Shown piece by piece: positions 26,546 to 36,321 of a DNA stretch of 64,000 bases. The position numbers were made by a program, and so were the translations under genes. The notes below the pieces were generated by a model. That model worked only from the letters and a program-made list of their open reading frames with translations, did not search any database and was not told the origin of the DNA. Every line of letters starts with the position of its first letter. Positions within the stretch are counted from its first letter, which is position 1. The DNA is from RGIG5952 sp045603485. Lineage in GTDB: Bacteria > Verrucomicrobiota > Kiritimatiellia > RFP12 > JAAYLN01. The stretch covers positions 41,385-105,384 of the forward strand of contig JAZUMF010000005.1 in assembly GCA_045603485.1 (NCBI GenBank). The letters run 5' to 3'.

Positions 26546-28351
26546 TCAAAAGGTCAAGCGTATGTAGCCTGAGGGTGGAATCGTTATATCAACGGGACCG
26601 GCATGAAGAGACGAGAGGTCGCAAGGCGCTTCAACGCCAAATGTATCAAACGCCGCGGCGCTCTTCGGTGTCGCCATGAGGCGTGCGCAGACCTTGTCGG
26701 TGCCGGTTCCGTTTACTATGTAGACCGTTTTATCGGGTGAGCCTGCATCAATGACAATGGTGTCGCTGTATACGCCAATCACGCGTTCGGTCGCGGACTC
26801 GCCCTCAAGCCATGGGTATTTGAGCTCTGGATGATGTGCTTTGAACGAGCCTTTAAGTAAGGCCTCTTTATGCTCTTTTGTAAAGGCAATCCAATGACGC
26901 ATCATTTTGAGGTGCTCTTCGGGAAGGTTACGCAGCATCATTGAATATTGAATGACAGAGAAGATGACATTGATAACTGAGCGTGCGGCGCAAATGGCAC
27001 TTTCCGACGGATGCCATTCAAGCATGTCCGCATGAACTGCCGATTGACCTGATGTCATTCTCAAGGAGGCTGTTCTTTTTCGGTTTTCCGTAAAGTCTCC
27101 TGGGCAATCGGAGGCCCGCATCATATTGCCGTATTTACGGATTGAAGTGCCGATGTAGGCTTGGCGGAATTCAATAAGCATGTCGGGTTTGATTGCCTTT
27201 AAGCGCTTTGCGACATCAAGCATTAAGACATCGACAGCTTCTTGGATTGTCTTAATGTCCCGTCCTGCCCAATTATCCTTTACGGCAGGATCCTCTTTGC
27301 CGTATGGAAGGGTAAAGTTATCGATAAAATCGAGCTTAAATCCATCAAGTCCCCATTCAAGTGCCGCTTTTTCATAGGTCGAGGCTATGAATTCGCGCAC
27401 TTCGGGGAATCGCGGGTCTAGAATAGATGCGGAAAGTCCATCTCGCGTAAAGAGAAATTTTCCCTTGAAGCGTTCATAATTTTCGCTCTTTTCGCCAACA
27501 AAAGGAACTGAGTACCAAAGCATATACTTAAAGCCCATCTTTTGAATGCGGCGCACATGGGATGCCATATCAGGGAAGCGGCGAGGGGAAATCTTCCAGT
27601 CGCCGCAAAAGGCATATCCGCGAGATGTGTCGTCAGTCTGCCAGCCATCATCGACAATAAGAGTTTTCATTCCAATGGAAGCCGCTATAGCGCACTCTTC
27701 TTCAATTTCCTTATCAAAGACATTTTGATGGAAGCAGTACCATGTGGAATAGAGGGGATTAAAGGCGGCATCGGGTGCCTCGCAGGGAATCGCTCCTGAT
27801 GTGGCGGCTATCCAAGCCACGGCTTCACTTACGGCGTCGCCGTAAAAGATTTCCCTGCGGTCCAAGCGAAACTTCAAGGAATATTCCGTTAATGGCGCTT
27901 CGGCATCGTCAAAAAAGATGAAGCGGCAAGAGGCAGTGCAAGTTTCTTCGTGGATTCCGACTCTAAAGTAGACGGGGCGAAGTGCTTCATTGCAGGCAAT
28001 TGCGAGACGATTTTTTTCGTTTGCGTTTATAAGAAGATGCAGCGGCAAATATTGCGCGATTGCCGATTGCTGTGAGGCTCCCCACATTGGCGGTAGTGAT
28101 GTGTCGGTGCGTGATGGAGCCCAATAATGATTGATGTCGTTCTGCGCAATCGAAAAACTGAACTCAAAGCGGGGTGGCTGCAGAGGAGTCGCTGCATAGG
28201 CTGAAACTGTAAGTATTTCTACATCATCGGATTCTTTATAGGCAGATAAAACAAACGACCAGCCATTAGGCTCGTTACATGAAAGCGTCGCCTCTCCGAC
28301 CAGAGTGCTATTGATTGAAGTTGTAAGCGTCTTTATTACATCGTTGTCCAT
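26546..28351 (-). CDS. GH36-type alpha-galactosidase
   Basis: A 601-residue glycosidase removing terminal alpha-galactosyl residues (for example from raffinose-type sugars). Three parts are visible: an N-terminal beta domain (1-190), a TIM barrel and a C-terminal beta domain (about 520-601). Barrel motifs include DDGW (234-237), the nucleophile motif K339-L-D341 (DGFKLDFIDN), and the acid/base region R412-A-S-D415 (RASDCPGDF). The start ATG at 28351 has GGAG 6 nt upstream. No signal peptide, so cytoplasmic. Other GH36 specificities (alpha-N-acetylgalactosaminidase) cannot be excluded. Confidence 0.8.
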   Translation of the reverse strand: MDNDVIKTLTTSINSTLVGEATLSCNEPNGWSFVLSAYKESDDVEILTVSAYAATPLQPPRFEFSFSIAQNDINHYWAPSRTDTSLPPMWGASQQSAIAQYLPLHLLINANEKNRLAIACNEALRPVYFRVGIHEETCTASCRFIFFDDAEAPLTEYSLKFRLDRREIFYGDAVSEAVAWIAATSGAIPCEAPDAAFNPLYSTWYCFHQNVFDKEIEEECAIAASIGMKTLIVDDGWQTDDTSRGYAFCGDWKISPRRFPDMASHVRRIQKMGFKYMLWYSVPFVGEKSENYERFKGKFLFTRDGLSASILDPRFPEVREFIASTYEKAALEWGLDGFKLDFIDNFTLPYGKEDPAVKDNWAGRDIKTIQEAVDVLMLDVAKRLKAIKPDMLIEFRQAYIGTSIRKYGNMMRASDCPGDFTENRKRTASLRMTSGQSAVHADMLEWHPSESAICAARSVINVIFSVIQYSMMLRNLPEEHLKMMRHWIAFTKEHKEALLKGSFKAHHPELKYPWLEGESATERVIGVYSDTIVIDAGSPDKTVYIVNGTGTDKVCARLMATPKSAAAFDTFGVEAPCDLSSLHAGPVDITIPPSGYIRLTF

Positions 28352-28409
28352 GGTGACTCCAAATATGTTTAGGATGTAAGATATTTTACCAAAGAATCAA
28401 ATTTTTATC

Positions 28410-28438
28410 TTGAAAAAGTTGTCGATAAGTAGTAGGAT
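28410..28438 (+). promoter_or_regulatory. Sigma-70-type promoter for the foldase gene
   Basis: TTGAAA (28410-28415), a 17-nt spacer and TAGGAT (28433-28438). It lies about 50 nt before the foldase start in the gap shared with the divergent alpha-galactosidase gene. It resembles the 8710 promoter in spacing and in the TAxGAT-type -10. Confidence 0.55.
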
Positions 28439-28489
28439 AATAATTTGCTTATTATCATGATGATTTTAGCATTACCTTTAAGGAGAATA

Positions 28490-29629
28490 ATGAAAATGAA
28501 AAATAGTACTTTATTGACCGTTGTCGCTATGGCATCAGCTCTTGCTGCAGTTGGTTGCGGAGCTCAGGAGAACTCTTCAAATCAGAAGGCGCCTGCAGCA
28601 GCTACCGCCGCAGAAGAAATGGCAGGCGAAGTCCTTGCCGCGGCACCTGCACCCTCGTTTGCCGATGATGAGGTGCTCGTCGAGGCTTACGGCGATAAGT
28701 TGACATACGGCAAGGCCATTGAAATGATGAAGCGTATGCTTATGATGCAGGGAGCTCCCGCCGAGCAGATTGATCAGATTGTCAAGCAGATGGCTGGTCA
28801 GGCCATTCCTGAGATTTCTGAGCAGTTTGTTCAGATGGCGGCATTGAAGGATGCGGCGGCAAAGGCAGGCTTCAAGGCAGAGCAGGCCGATGTTGATGAG
28901 ATTGTCAGCAATATGGTCTCACGCCTTCCTCCCGGCGCTACTCTTGAGGATATGATGGCAAAGAGCGGAATGACGCTCGATGAGGTTAAGAAAGAGATTC
29001 GCGACTCACTTCCTATCCAGAAGATGTTTGAGAGCCTTACTAAGGATGTTAAGGTTGACGAAGCAAAGGCCAAGGCCTTTTACGACGAAAATAACGCATT
29101 CTTTGAAGTGCCCGAGCAGATTCGCGCAAGTCACATCCTCATTAAGACTGATGATGCGACGAATGATGTCTTGAAGGCTGCCGCAAGGGCAAAGATCGAA
29201 GGCATCCTAAAGCAAGTCAAGGATGGCGGTGATTTTGCAGCTCTCGCTGCCGCCAACTCCGATTGCCCAAGCAAGAGCAACGGTGGTGATTTAGGTCTCT
29301 TCGGTAAAGGTCAGATGGTTCCTCCATTTGAAGAGGCCGCCTTCGCCCTTTCAACAAACGAAGTAAGCGGTGTCGTCGAGACAAGCTTCGGCTATCATAT
29401 CATTAAGCTCACAGACCGCGTTCCCGCATCAAAGAGGGCCTTTGATGAGGTCAAGGAGCAGATTGTCAGCCGTCTAACCTCTGAAGAGCAGGGTAAGATT
29501 GTTTCAGAATATGTTGAAAAGATTTCAGCCGACCTCAAGTACAAGGCTAATGACAAGCTCAAGCTCTTTGTTAAGGATGAGATTGCTCCAGAGGCCGATG
29601 CCGTTGAACCAGCTGCCGATGCTAAATAA
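28490..29629 (+). CDS. Lipoprotein peptidyl-prolyl cis-trans isomerase (parvulin/SurA-PrsA type)
   Basis: A 379-residue envelope foldase. The lipoprotein signal ends in AAVGC, so C23 would be lipidated. A long helical chaperone region with a SurA_N-like part follows (about 60-200). One parvulin domain is at about 205-310: IRASHILIK, the GGDFAALAAANSDCPSKSNGGDLGLFGKGQMVPPFEEAAF block, and SFGYHIIKL near the end. The tail is acidic. ATG at 28490 follows AAGGAG. It probably assists folding of outer-membrane or exported proteins. Confidence 0.9.
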   Translation: MKMKNSTLLTVVAMASALAAVGCGAQENSSNQKAPAAATAAEEMAGEVLAAAPAPSFADDEVLVEAYGDKLTYGKAIEMMKRMLMMQGAPAEQIDQIVKQMAGQAIPEISEQFVQMAALKDAAAKAGFKAEQADVDEIVSNMVSRLPPGATLEDMMAKSGMTLDEVKKEIRDSLPIQKMFESLTKDVKVDEAKAKAFYDENNAFFEVPEQIRASHILIKTDDATNDVLKAAARAKIEGILKQVKDGGDFAALAAANSDCPSKSNGGDLGLFGKGQMVPPFEEAAFALSTNEVSGVVETSFGYHIIKLTDRVPASKRAFDEVKEQIVSRLTSEEQGKIVSEYVEKISADLKYKANDKLKLFVKDEIAPEADAVEPAADAK

Positions 29630-29689
29630 GCGGCTTGGCGGTAGCTTCATGCATAGCGATTGCATGGAATCCGCTCTAGGCTATGAGTG

Positions 29690-29715
29690 GGGCGGTACTT
29701 AGGTGCCGCCCTTTT
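29690..29715 (+). terminator. Intrinsic terminator after the foldase gene
   Basis: GGGCGGTAC (29690-29698) and GTGCCGCCC (29703-29711) form a 9-bp stem with one G-U wobble and a 4-nt loop, followed by TTTT. It lies 61 nt after the stop codon and 42 nt before metG. Confidence 0.85.
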
Positions 29716-29756
29716 GCTTTTGAATTCTGTGTTGTTTCTTATTAGGAGATTTTGTT

Positions 29757-31751
29757 GTGAGTAAGCGTAGAATTGTTGTTACATCAGCACTTCCTTATGC
29801 CAATGGCGCAATCCATATCGGTCATCTTGTTGAGTATCTGCAGACCGACTTCTGGGTACGCTTCCAGAAAATGCGCGGTCATGATTGCGTCTATATTTGC
29901 GCCGACGACACCCATGGCACACCGATTATGGTTCGTGCCCGCAAGGAGGGAATTACTCCAGAAGAGCTTATAGCGCGTAGCCATGAAATGCACTCAAAGG
30001 ACTTTGCCGACTTCGGTGTAGCGTTTGACAACTATTACACGACAAACAGTCCTGAGAATAAAGAGTTCTGCCTTTCAATTTATAAGAAGATGGTTGAGGC
30101 AAATGCGCTTTCATCAAAGATGATGCCGCAGATGTACTGTGAGCATGATTCGATGTTTTTGCCAGACCGCTTTATAAAGGGTATTTGCCCCAAGTGCGGA
30201 GCTGAAGACCAATACGGCGACAGCTGCGACAAGTGCGGAACGACCTACGAGCCAACCGATCTCATTAAGCCAAAATGTGCCGTATGCGGAGCAACGCCCG
30301 TAATTCGCGATAGCGAGCATCTTTATTTTGAGCTTGAACCGCAGCGTGATTTTCTCGCAAAGTGGCTGCCGGAGCATACATCGTCCGATGTCGCCAACAA
30401 GCTTATGGAGTGGTTTGGCGAGCCTCTTCGCGGCTGGGATATTTCTCGTGATGCGCCTTACTTCGGTTTTGAAATTCCGGACCACCCCGGCAAGTTCTTC
30501 TATGTCTGGCTTGATGCCCCTGTCGGATACATGGCATCTCTCAAAAATTGGTGCGACAAAAACGGCCATTCATTTGAAGAGTATTGGGGTGATGATTCGG
30601 AAATTTACCATTTTATCGGCAAAGATATCGTCAGATTCCATTGTCTCTTCTGGCCGACTATGCTGAAGGTCGGCGGCTTCCGCGGTCCCTCAAAGGTCTT
30701 CGTACATGGCTTCCTCACCGTAAACGGCGAAAAGATGTCGAAGTCTAAGGGCACTTTCATCAGCGCAAGGACATATCTTGACAATCTAGACCCCATGTAC
30801 TTGCGTTTCTACTACGCCTGCAAGCTTGGTGGCACCACAGATGATATCGACCTTAACCTTGAAGACTTTGTCTTTCGCGTCAATTCCGACCTCGTCGGTA
30901 AGATTACCAACCTAGCTTCCCGTGGAGCGCAAATGCTTCACAAGAACTTTGACGGTATGGCTGGCGAGATGGATGATGAAGGTCATGTGATTTGGCGCGA
31001 GGCCTGCGAAAAGGCCGATGATATAGCTGACTTCTATGAGCGCAGAGAATTTGGTCAAGTCTTGACGACCGTTCGCGAGATCGCTGAAGAGACGAACAAA
31101 TACTTTGACATGAAGAGCCCGTGGAAGCTCGTCAAAACCGATCCAGATGCTGCCCGTCGCGTCCTTACAAGCATTGTAAATATCTTTCGCGTTATGGCGA
31201 TCTACCTAAAGCCGATTCTGCCGGATTATGCAGATAAGGTGGCAAAGCTTTTAGGAGAAGAACCCTATACATGGGATGATATATCAAAGGAATTTGAGAA
31301 TCGTTCTGTCGGCAAGTACGAGTACCTTGCTGTCCGTGTAGACCCTGAAAAGGTCAAGGCCATGGTAGAGGCAAGCAAAGTTGCCGCTGCACCTCAGGCT
31401 CCATCTATTGAACCCATAGCTCCGGAGATAGCCTTTGACGATTTTGCAAAGGTTGATTTGCGAGTGGCAAAAGTTCTCTCAGCCGAATCTGTAGAAGGCT
31501 CTGATAAGCTTTTACGCCTTCAGCTTGATTTAGGTGAAGGCAAGCCTCGCCAAATATTCTCAGGCATCAAGAAGTCAATCGCTCCGGAAACACTAGTTGG
31601 CAAATCGGTTGTCGTAGTAGCCAATTTAGCTCCAAGGAAAATGCGTTTTGGCATTTCCGAAGGTATGGTCGTCTGTGCACAAAATGCAGATGGCTCTCTA
31701 AAGATGATTTTCGCCGACGAAGGTGCACAGCCTGGCGGCCGCATCAGCTAA
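29757..31751 (+). CDS. metG: Methionyl-tRNA synthetase with C-terminal tRNA-binding domain
   Basis: A 664-residue class I synthetase that charges tRNA-Met. The HIGH motif is at 20-23 (GAIHIGHL) and KMSKS near residue 325 (GEKMSKSKG). The zinc knuckle has CPKCGAEDQYGDSCDKCG and a second CAVCG. The C-terminal OB-fold EMAP-like domain (about 560-664) carries KVDLRVAKVLSAE and FSGIKK, and typically mediates dimerisation and tRNA binding. The start is GTG at 29757 with AGGAG about 9 nt upstream. hydF follows after 13 nt. Confidence 0.96.
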   Translation: MSKRRIVVTSALPYANGAIHIGHLVEYLQTDFWVRFQKMRGHDCVYICADDTHGTPIMVRARKEGITPEELIARSHEMHSKDFADFGVAFDNYYTTNSPENKEFCLSIYKKMVEANALSSKMMPQMYCEHDSMFLPDRFIKGICPKCGAEDQYGDSCDKCGTTYEPTDLIKPKCAVCGATPVIRDSEHLYFELEPQRDFLAKWLPEHTSSDVANKLMEWFGEPLRGWDISRDAPYFGFEIPDHPGKFFYVWLDAPVGYMASLKNWCDKNGHSFEEYWGDDSEIYHFIGKDIVRFHCLFWPTMLKVGGFRGPSKVFVHGFLTVNGEKMSKSKGTFISARTYLDNLDPMYLRFYYACKLGGTTDDIDLNLEDFVFRVNSDLVGKITNLASRGAQMLHKNFDGMAGEMDDEGHVIWREACEKADDIADFYERREFGQVLTTVREIAEETNKYFDMKSPWKLVKTDPDAARRVLTSIVNIFRVMAIYLKPILPDYADKVAKLLGEEPYTWDDISKEFENRSVGKYEYLAVRVDPEKVKAMVEASKVAAAPQAPSIEPIAPEIAFDDFAKVDLRVAKVLSAESVEGSDKLLRLQLDLGEGKPRQIFSGIKKSIAPETLVGKSVVVVANLAPRKMRFGISEGMVVCAQNADGSLKMIFADEGAQPGGRIS

Positions 31752-31764
31752 TCAAGATATACCA

Positions 31765-32967
31765 ATGGCAATGAATGAGACACCGCAAGGCGAGCGCGTT
31801 AGAATCGTCCTCCTAGGGCGATGCAATGTCGGCAAGTCCAGTTTAATCAATGCCATAGCCGGTCAACCTGTTGCGATAGTTTCTGATGTGCGTGGCACAA
31901 CTACCGACCCCGTCCGCAAGGCAATGGAGATACTTCCCTTGGGGCCGGTCTTGCTATGCGACACTCCAGGACTTGATGATACAGGTGAGCTTGGCGCACA
32001 GCGAATGGAGCGAACAAGGGCTGAATTGCGTCAAGCGGACCTCGCTCTGCTTGTCGTAGACGCAGAGCGTGGCTTTGACGAACTCGAAAAAAATATCGCA
32101 AGCGAGATTCGAGCCCTTTCCATTCCCGCCATCATCGTATTGAATCGCATAGATACCGTATCGCCCTTATTGCTCAATGAGTTAAAGGCTCAAGTCGAAG
32201 CGGCGAAGCTTCCCTTTTTTGCGACTTCGGCACTTAATGGAGATGGTATTTCGGAATTACGCCTGGCAATGGCAAAGGCCTTGCCCGATGACAAAATGGG
32301 CGTTCATATCGCATCTGATTTTGTCAAGGCGGGAGAAATAGCCATTCTAGTAACCCCGATTGATAAAGCGGCTCCCAAGGGTCGTTTAATTCTTCCGCAA
32401 CAACAGACGATTCGCGATTTGCTCGATGCGGGTGCAATTCCGCTTGTCGTCCGCGATAGCGAGCTAGAGAAGGCCCTTCAGTCGCTCAAAGAGCCGCCTG
32501 CCTTAGTGATTACAGATTCGCAGGCCTTTGCGACGGTTTCAAAAATCGTCCCACCAAATGTGCCGCTAACATCCTTTTCAATCCTCTTTGCGCGCTACAA
32601 GGGAGACCTCAAAGCCCTTATTGAAGGAGCAAAGGCGGTTGCCAACCTCAAGGACGGAGACCGCATTTTAATGGCTGAAGGCTGCACACATCATAGACAA
32701 GACGATGATATAGGAACCATAAAGATTCCAAACCTCCTGCGTAAGAAGACAGGCAAGGAGCTTATCTTTTCGCACGCAGCAGGAATGGGATATCCAGCCG
32801 ACCTAAGCGAATATGCCCTCGTCGTCCATTGCGGTGGCTGCATGCTCAATCGTAGAGAGATGCTTCATCGCATCAATGCCGCAAACAATGCGGGCGTCCC
32901 GATTGTAAATTACGGTGTTCTTATTGCCTATCTCAATGGCATTTTAGACCGTACCTTGCCAAATTGA
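31765..32967 (+). CDS. hydF: [FeFe]-hydrogenase H-cluster maturation GTPase HydF
   Basis: A 400-residue GTPase scaffold that assembles the 2Fe subcluster and delivers it to HydA. The G domain shows P-loop GRCNVGKSS (18-26), DTPGLDD and NRID (127-130). The C-terminal domain has the HydF cluster ligands C307-x-H309, and H355-C356-x-x-C359 (HCGGC). The ATG at 31765 places the P-loop at the expected distance; a second ATG 6 nt later is possible. It is cotranscribed with metG. HydE, HydG and the hydrogenase are not in the window. Confidence 0.93.
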   Translation: MAMNETPQGERVRIVLLGRCNVGKSSLINAIAGQPVAIVSDVRGTTTDPVRKAMEILPLGPVLLCDTPGLDDTGELGAQRMERTRAELRQADLALLVVDAERGFDELEKNIASEIRALSIPAIIVLNRIDTVSPLLLNELKAQVEAAKLPFFATSALNGDGISELRLAMAKALPDDKMGVHIASDFVKAGEIAILVTPIDKAAPKGRLILPQQQTIRDLLDAGAIPLVVRDSELEKALQSLKEPPALVITDSQAFATVSKIVPPNVPLTSFSILFARYKGDLKALIEGAKAVANLKDGDRILMAEGCTHHRQDDDIGTIKIPNLLRKKTGKELIFSHAAGMGYPADLSEYALVVHCGGCMLNRREMLHRINAANNAGVPIVNYGVLIAYLNGILDRTLPN

Positions 32968-33072
32968 GCAACAAACAAGTTTATTTAATCTAAAATCCAA
33001 AAGAGGATGATAGGTTAAAGAATCAAAAGGCCTGTCCCTTAAAAGGAATAATGAATCGTAAAGAACCTAGGG

Positions 33073-36000
33073 TCAGTTGTTAAGTGCTCTAAAAATTGAG
33101 GCGATTTGATTATCAATGGTTTTGCCTTTAAGGCGTGGGAATTTGCCATCGGGTCCTGGCTTTGGCACGCCTGAATGATTATATGGACGAATGACTCCAT
33201 CCTTTACTTCAATCTTTGCGAAGCCTTTGTTTGATGCTGTTATGCGTAGCTCGGCAAGTCGTAAGAGCCTTTTGGTTACGGCGGGCATTTTGCCGAAGCG
33301 TTCATCTAGCTCTACGCCAAGGTTGCGAATTTCGGAAATTTCAGAGGCTTCCGCAATTCGGCGATGAATGTTCATTCGAAGTGTTTCTTCATCGATGTAG
33401 TCTTGCGGTATATATGCGGCAGCATCATTGTCGCTGTCGGGATTTGGACCAATTTCAATAAAATCGAGAAGGAGGTCGACATCAACCATTTTTGGCGGTT
33501 TTTCGCCTTTGAGTCTTGCTACGGTCCGTTTGAGCAGCTGACAGTATAGTCCAAATCCAATTGCCGCAATGTGGCCGCTTTGTTCGGCTCCTAGCATATT
33601 GCCGGCACCGCGAATCTCTAGGTCTCGCAATGCGAGGTTAAGACCGCCTGAAAGTCCGCCATGGCGTTGTATCGCTTTGATTCGTTCCCGCGCGTCTCCA
33701 TCTATTATGCCTTGCTCTGGGAGAAGCAGGAGCGCATAGCCGCGCCGCGATGAACGACCGACGCGTCCGCGTAGTTGATAAAGCTCGGCAAGGCCAAAGC
33801 GATCTGCGCGATGAATTATGATTGTGTTTGCGCGAGGGATGTCGAGGCCGCTCTCAATGATTGATGTTGAGAGTAGCATGTCGTATTGGCCCGACTCAAA
33901 TTGCTTCATCGTTTCTGAGAGTTCTTTGGGCTTCATCTGCCCGTGTGCAACCGCTATGCGTACCTCCGGGAGAAGGCGCTTTAATCTGTTGTACATGACA
34001 TTTATCGTAAGAACTCGATTGTGTAAAAAGAAGATTTGCCCTTGCCTGTTGATTTCGCGCATTACGGCTGTACGAATCACAGTATCGTTATCACGCTCAA
34101 CCTTGGTGTTGATTTCCAGACGCTCTTGTGGCGGTGTCTGAAGTAGCGACATATCTCTTGCACCTGTCATGCTCATATAGAGTGTGCGCGGGATCGGGGT
34201 TGCGCTTAGGGTTAGAAGATCGACGGTTTCTCTTACCCGTTTGAGTCTTTCCTTGTGTTCGACACCAAAGCGTTGCTCTTCGTCGATAATGACTAACCCT
34301 AGCTCTTTGAAGCCGATATGTGGCTGTACTATCGCATGTGTGCCAATGAGAATATCAACAGAGCCTTTTGCGGTTTGTGAAAGAATCTTTTCACGGACGG
34401 ATGGGGGGCGAAGCCGATTGACTACTTCAATGCGGATAGGATAGGCTCCCATTCGCTCTTTGAATGTCGTGAAATGCTGCTCCGCAAGGACTGTCGTTGG
34501 CGCAAGGACTGCGACCTGCTTGCCATTCATTACGGCAATGAATGCGGCTCGCATTGCGATTTCGGTCTTGCCATAGCCAGCATCTCCGCAAATCAGTCTG
34601 TCCATGGGCCGCTCTGATGCCATGTCTTTTTTTACAGCCTCAATGCATGAGACTTGGTCTTTTGTCTCTTTGTATGGGAATGAGGCTTCGAAGGCTTCCA
34701 TCCATGGGGGATTTACATCAAATGCAGTTCCAGGGATTGAGCTTCTCTTTGCCTGAAGGTCTAAAAGCTGCGAGGCGTAGTCAACAACGGCACGCTCAGC
34801 CTTTACACATTCGGTTTTCCATCGCTTTCCACCGAGCTTGTGAAGCGTGGCGTTTTTGCCGGCAACGCCGATGTAGCGGCTTAGGAGGTGGGTCTGTGAG
34901 ACGGGGATATGGAGTGTGACGCCTTCGGCATAGATTACACTTAAAACTTCATGCTCTTTGCCGTCGCGGACGATTTTCTTGACACCCATAAAGCGTCCTA
35001 TGCCATGCTCAATATGGACTACTAGGTCGCCTGGCCGCAAATCGTCAGGGCGTTGTACGCGTTCGCCTTTTGTGGCGATTGATGTTGGGGTGAAGTGGCG
35101 TCCTGTACGCTTGCGAGTCCCGTTGATGTCGGGTTGAGCGAGGACGGTTAGGTTGATTTCTTTCCATGAGAAGCCTCCTGACAGGACAGCTTGATGGAGA
35201 GCTATTTTTGAACCTTCGAGGCATTCGTGTTGAAGCCATTCAATGCCGCCGGCAGTGTCAATGCAGATAACAACAGTCTCGCCGTCAGATGCTTTCTCTT
35301 CTAGCTCCTTGAAGAGTTTTTGCCGCATATCGGAGCGCAATGTAGGGTCGTTGGAGAGACCGCCTATATCGGCGAGGCTTGGAGGATATGTGGGATTAAG
35401 ATTGACGGTTGGTGTTGACGGTGGCGCAGGATCACCGGTGAAGAGCTGTAGGCTCGGATTGATGGCATTTAATTTTGAAAGGAGCTCTTCGAAGGCTTCG
35501 GGTGTTGGAATCTCATCGTTAGGGTATCTTGCACTTTGCGATACAAGGTCATGCTCAAGGTAGATTATCTGCGTATGTTGGCGAAGCTTTTCGGTGGGCT
35601 TTACCGTTGGAAGAATTTCGCTTGAGCTTGGAGGAAGCCAAACCTGCGAGATTCGGTCCTGCGAGCGTTGCGTCAGGGGATCAAACTCTCGAATAGTATC
35701 AACATCATCGCCGAAGAAATCGATTCTTACTGGAAGTGGCGAGGTCGGTGGCCATATGTCAATAAGACCGCCACGGACGGCAAAGGTGGACTTCTCTGTG
35801 ACCTCAGGGCGTCTCTGATAGCCGGAGGCTGCTAACTTTTCGGCATAGTCAGAAAATGGAAGAGGGGATTCGCCGATTTTGACGAGAAGACCAGCGGTGG
35901 TGACAGCATCGGGATCGGGCAACGGAGCAAGAAGGGCGGTCGGTGTTGTTATGAAGAGCTGCCCAAGCTGAGTGTCTCCGTTAGAGCCAAAGAGGGCTTT

Positions 36001-36321
36001 GGCTGCGGCAAGGCGCATTCCGTCATAATCAGCCGTTTTGTTGTCGCCAGTTTCGGGCGGCAGAAGAACCAGCGGCTCGCGTGAAGGGTCGGGATCAAAG
36101 GCGTGGATATCGGAATAAAGGGACTCACATTCATGTGCTGACGGTGTAATAATTAAAAGGTCATCCTCAGGATGGAGTCGCCGCAATGCTAATGCGATTA
36201 GTGCTGCGGATGCTCCTGGTAGTGAAGGCGAGGCAACGCTAATACCCTTGGGTAATTCTCCAAGGATATTCTTGGTTGCCTCCTCAATCTTTGAAATTAT
36301 TGTTTCAGGAATGCTCTTCAT
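33073..36321 (-). CDS. mfd: Transcription-repair coupling factor
   Basis: A 1082-residue ATP-dependent translocase that removes stalled RNA polymerase and recruits UvrA. The UvrB-homologous N-terminal part contains LVLLPPETGDNK and STFAVRGGLIDIWPP. The RNA-polymerase-interacting domain begins RPGDLVVHIEHGIGRFMG. The superfamily 2 helicase domains show CGDAGYGKTE (near 575) and IIDEEQRFG. The TRG motif region is RADRFGLAELYQLRGRVGR. The C-terminal D7 domain is present. Slightly shorter than E. coli Mfd (1148). It overlaps the YfhO-like gene upstream by 4 nt (ATGA). Confidence 0.95.
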   Translation of the reverse strand: MKSIPETIISKIEEATKNILGELPKGISVASPSLPGASAALIALALRRLHPEDDLLIITPSAHECESLYSDIHAFDPDPSREPLVLLPPETGDNKTADYDGMRLAAAKALFGSNGDTQLGQLFITTPTALLAPLPDPDAVTTAGLLVKIGESPLPFSDYAEKLAASGYQRRPEVTEKSTFAVRGGLIDIWPPTSPLPVRIDFFGDDVDTIREFDPLTQRSQDRISQVWLPPSSSEILPTVKPTEKLRQHTQIIYLEHDLVSQSARYPNDEIPTPEAFEELLSKLNAINPSLQLFTGDPAPPSTPTVNLNPTYPPSLADIGGLSNDPTLRSDMRQKLFKELEEKASDGETVVICIDTAGGIEWLQHECLEGSKIALHQAVLSGGFSWKEINLTVLAQPDINGTRKRTGRHFTPTSIATKGERVQRPDDLRPGDLVVHIEHGIGRFMGVKKIVRDGKEHEVLSVIYAEGVTLHIPVSQTHLLSRYIGVAGKNATLHKLGGKRWKTECVKAERAVVDYASQLLDLQAKRSSIPGTAFDVNPPWMEAFEASFPYKETKDQVSCIEAVKKDMASERPMDRLICGDAGYGKTEIAMRAAFIAVMNGKQVAVLAPTTVLAEQHFTTFKERMGAYPIRIEVVNRLRPPSVREKILSQTAKGSVDILIGTHAIVQPHIGFKELGLVIIDEEQRFGVEHKERLKRVRETVDLLTLSATPIPRTLYMSMTGARDMSLLQTPPQERLEINTKVERDNDTVIRTAVMREINRQGQIFFLHNRVLTINVMYNRLKRLLPEVRIAVAHGQMKPKELSETMKQFESGQYDMLLSTSIIESGLDIPRANTIIIHRADRFGLAELYQLRGRVGRSSRRGYALLLLPEQGIIDGDARERIKAIQRHGGLSGGLNLALRDLEIRGAGNMLGAEQSGHIAAIGFGLYCQLLKRTVARLKGEKPPKMVDVDLLLDFIEIGPNPDSDNDAAAYIPQDYIDEETLRMNIHRRIAEASEISEIRNLGVELDERFGKMPAVTKRLLRLAELRITASNKGFAKIEVKDGVIRPYNHSGVPKPGPDGKFPRLKGKTIDNQIASIFRALNN

